Of a stretch of 7,754 nt of DNA, positions 6,401-7,754 are shown one piece after another. Positions within the stretch are counted from its first letter, which is position 1; every line of letters begins with the position of its first letter. The notes beneath the pieces are model-generated. The model did not search any database. It saw nothing but the letters and a program-made list of their open reading frames with translations, and was not told the DNA's origin. The position numbers were made by a program, and so were the translations under genes. The stretch comes from Planctomycetota bacterium (lineage in GTDB: Bacteria; Planctomycetota; UBA1135): positions 1 to 7,754 of the forward strand of contig NVRO01000161.1 of the NCBI GenBank assembly GCA_002400895.1, in the 5' to 3' direction.

Positions 6401-7567
6401 GGTCGAAAGTTCGGCGGGCAACTGTTCGCCGGCGACTTCAAGCACCCTTTCCACCACCATCCCGAGAATTGCATCGGGGGTGCTGGCGCCGGCAGTGAAT
6501 GCCACCGACACTTCCCCGGATGGCAACCAATCAACTTGTTGCCTGATTTCACCACTGTTACGTTCGCGGTATTCAATCCACTCCCCAGTAACACAATCAG
6601 GTCCCTGGATATGCCAGGCCGGGACACCAGCAGCGTCGCCGACACGGGCAAGATTACGAGTATTTGAAGAGTCGTATCCACCGACCACCAGGAACAGGTC
6701 GGGCTTCAAAGCGACTACTTTGGTGGCGGCATCCTGATTGTCCTGGGTTGCCTGGCAGATGGTGTCGAAGTCGCGAAAGCAATCATCCAAAGCATCTCTA
6801 CCGTGGCGATTTTCCAGTGCTCTGCATAAGCGATCGGCAATGGCCCGGGATTCGCTGGCCAGCATGGTGGTTTGATTGATTACTCCAATCTTTTGCAGGT
6901 GGCGATCGGGGTCGAAGGCGGCGCGCACCGCATCGGGATGAAGCCCGGCCAACAAAGCGGCTGCATCAATGCTTCCTTCAATAAATTGGGCCAACACTTC
7001 GGCTTCCCGGAGGTCATGAACAATTACAAACTCTCCGCCGTGGTGGCGCACCAATGAGCAGGTTGCACTGGTTTCATCATGGCCAACGGTACCGTGAACC
7101 ACAGTGGTGAATTCTTCGCGCACATATTTTTGCGCACGCTTATGGGGCTTGATTACCCATGGGCAAGTGGTGTCGACTACGGTGACGCCGCGGTCCTTAA
7201 GATATTCCATTTCTTCAACCATCGCCGAGAAAGCGGGAACGATTACCACATCATTCTGGTCAAGCCCCTCAAGGGCGCCATCCACCGCGCGGTCACCCTT
7301 GAGGAACTTGATTCCCATCTCCCTCATGTCAGCATTGACCTTGGGGTTGTGAATGATGGAATTGAGCAACCACATTGGGCGATCGCCATGCTCGGCGCGG
7401 GCATCGTTGACCATTGAAAGGGCACGATCAACCCCCCAACAAAAACCGAATGATTGAGGCATCAACAAACGCAATCTACCAATACGCAACTCGCCGCCTT
7501 CCCGCAGACGGTCGATCAGGGCACTTCGGTAGGTGTAGCGAACTTCGGGGTCTTCGTACTTGGGCAT
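6386..7567 (-). CDS. ispH: 4-hydroxy-3-methylbut-2-enyl diphosphate reductase (IspH/LytB), long cyanobacterial/plant type
   Basis: IspH is the [4Fe-4S] enzyme that makes IPP and DMAPP in the last step of the MEP isoprenoid pathway. The three cluster cysteines are present: Cys43 (FGFCWGVDRA), Cys135 (DTTCPW), Cys271 (TICQATQ). Substrate-binding residues follow: His73 (IIHNPKVN), His163 and catalytic Glu165 (GHDETSAT), NQTT (231-234), VGGYDSSNT (295-303), GASTPD (360-365). At 393 residues it is much longer than E. coli IspH (316). The N-terminal YRSALIDRLR before the first cysteine and the DAVRAAFDPDRHLQKIGVINQTT segment match the long form of cyanobacteria and plants. The ATG at 7567 keeps that conserved N-terminus but overlaps the folC-like gene by 52 nt and has no clear Shine-Dalgarno site. 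Probably cotranscribed with the folC-like gene. Confidence 0.95.
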   Translation of the reverse strand: MPKYEDPEVRYTYRSALIDRLREGGELRIGRLRLLMPQSFGFCWGVDRALSMVNDARAEHGDRPMWLLNSIIHNPKVNADMREMGIKFLKGDRAVDGALEGLDQNDVVIVPAFSAMVEEMEYLKDRGVTVVDTTCPWVIKPHKRAQKYVREEFTTVVHGTVGHDETSATCSLVRHHGGEFVIVHDLREAEVLAQFIEGSIDAAALLAGLHPDAVRAAFDPDRHLQKIGVINQTTMLASESRAIADRLCRALENRHGRDALDDCFRDFDTICQATQDNQDAATKVVALKPDLFLVVGGYDSSNTRNLARVGDAAGVPAWHIQGPDCVTGEWIEYRERNSGEIRQQVDWLPSGEVSVAFTAGASTPDAILGMVVERVLEVAGEQLPAELSTELEV

Positions 7568-7754
7568 GGGGTGGTTAGCGGACGCAAGGCACCGACCAGG
7601 TAGGTGGAGCCAGTCACTAATAATACATCAGAAGCTGTGGGGAACTCAGGCTGGGTCAGGGGAATGGCGGAGAAACCAGCAAATGCAGCGGCAAGTCCAA
7701 CAGGATCGGCCGAACGGGGGTGATCGCCGGCGGGCATCGTGAACCATATCTCCG
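7516..7754 (-). CDS. folC: C-terminal fragment of a folylpolyglutamate/dihydrofolate synthase (FolC-like), 5' end outside window
   Basis: The frame is open to the right edge; 78 residues are visible. HPRSADPVGLAAAF resembles the RS-x-x-x-LA segment, and DVLLVTGSTYLVGALR resembles the final strand and helix of FolC (typically vlvtGSlylvGe.r). FolC adds glutamate to folates, and in many bacteria also makes dihydrofolate. The Mur-ligase-type ATP site would lie outside the window. After the usual family end the frame continues for about 20 Pro/Thr-rich residues (TTPCPSTKTPKFATPTEVP) that are encoded over the ispH start, which looks like stop-codon loss and extension rather than a conserved domain. 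The call rests on a short C-terminal match, so a related Mur-ligase-family protein is possible. Confidence 0.7.
   Translation of the reverse strand, partial: EIWFTMPAGDHPRSADPVGLAAAFAGFSAIPLTQPEFPTASDVLLVTGSTYLVGALRPLTTPCPSTKTPKFATPTEVP

Noticed and set aside
7079..7417. 112-codon plus-strand open frame opposite ispH
   Set aside because: No family resemblance; antisense to intact ispH coding sequence with all cysteines present.
1..7754. Defence island, prophage, insertion sequence, CRISPR array, tRNA or rRNA
   Set aside because: No repeats in array form, no transposase or phage motifs, and coding sequence fills nearly the whole window with housekeeping genes.

Overview
This window is a dense stretch of bacterial chromosome. 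It has about 57% G+C by eye, almost no intergenic space, and no sign of mobile elements, CRISPR arrays or RNA genes. All recognisable genes are housekeeping or genome-maintenance genes. I cannot place the organism to a phylum. Two clues are a long-form IspH of the cyanobacterial/plant type and start contexts that suggest leaderless mRNAs for genes leading transcription units. Both point away from a typical enterobacterium, but neither is diagnostic.

Layout. (1) Positions 2-3096, plus strand: a DinG/XPD-like helicase cut by the left edge (its Walker A motif lies outside), then a 39-bp gap with a -10-like hexamer, an ArsC/low-molecular-weight phosphatase-fold protein, and overlapping it by ATGA a small protein that looks like a diverged PrmA-type methyltransferase domain. 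(2) Positions 3123-5350, minus strand: a two-gene unit, a SpoU/TrmH-family RNA 2'-O-methyltransferase followed 2 nt later by RarA/MgsA. (3) Positions 5408-6382, plus strand: the ribosome-assembly GTPase RsgA, divergent from the SpoU gene across 57 bp that appear to carry two interleaved promoters. (4) Positions 6386-7754, minus strand: the C-terminal end of a FolC-like enzyme (cut by the right edge) running 52 nt into the start of ispH.

The genes do not form one pathway. The helicase and RarA act on DNA. RsgA and the SpoU methyltransferase act on ribosomes or RNA. FolC and IspH make folates and isoprenoid precursors. The two convergent junctions (26 bp and 3 bp) each carry a small perfect inverted repeat. 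No stretch over 60 bp lacks a gene.

I found no undescribed multi-gene system. The points most worth a second look are an Asp-to-Asn change at the conserved general-acid position of the ArsC-like protein, its translational coupling to a degenerate methyltransferase-like partner, non-standard Walker B and Fe-S cysteines in the helicase, the leaderless-type start contexts, and the overprinted folC/ispH junction.
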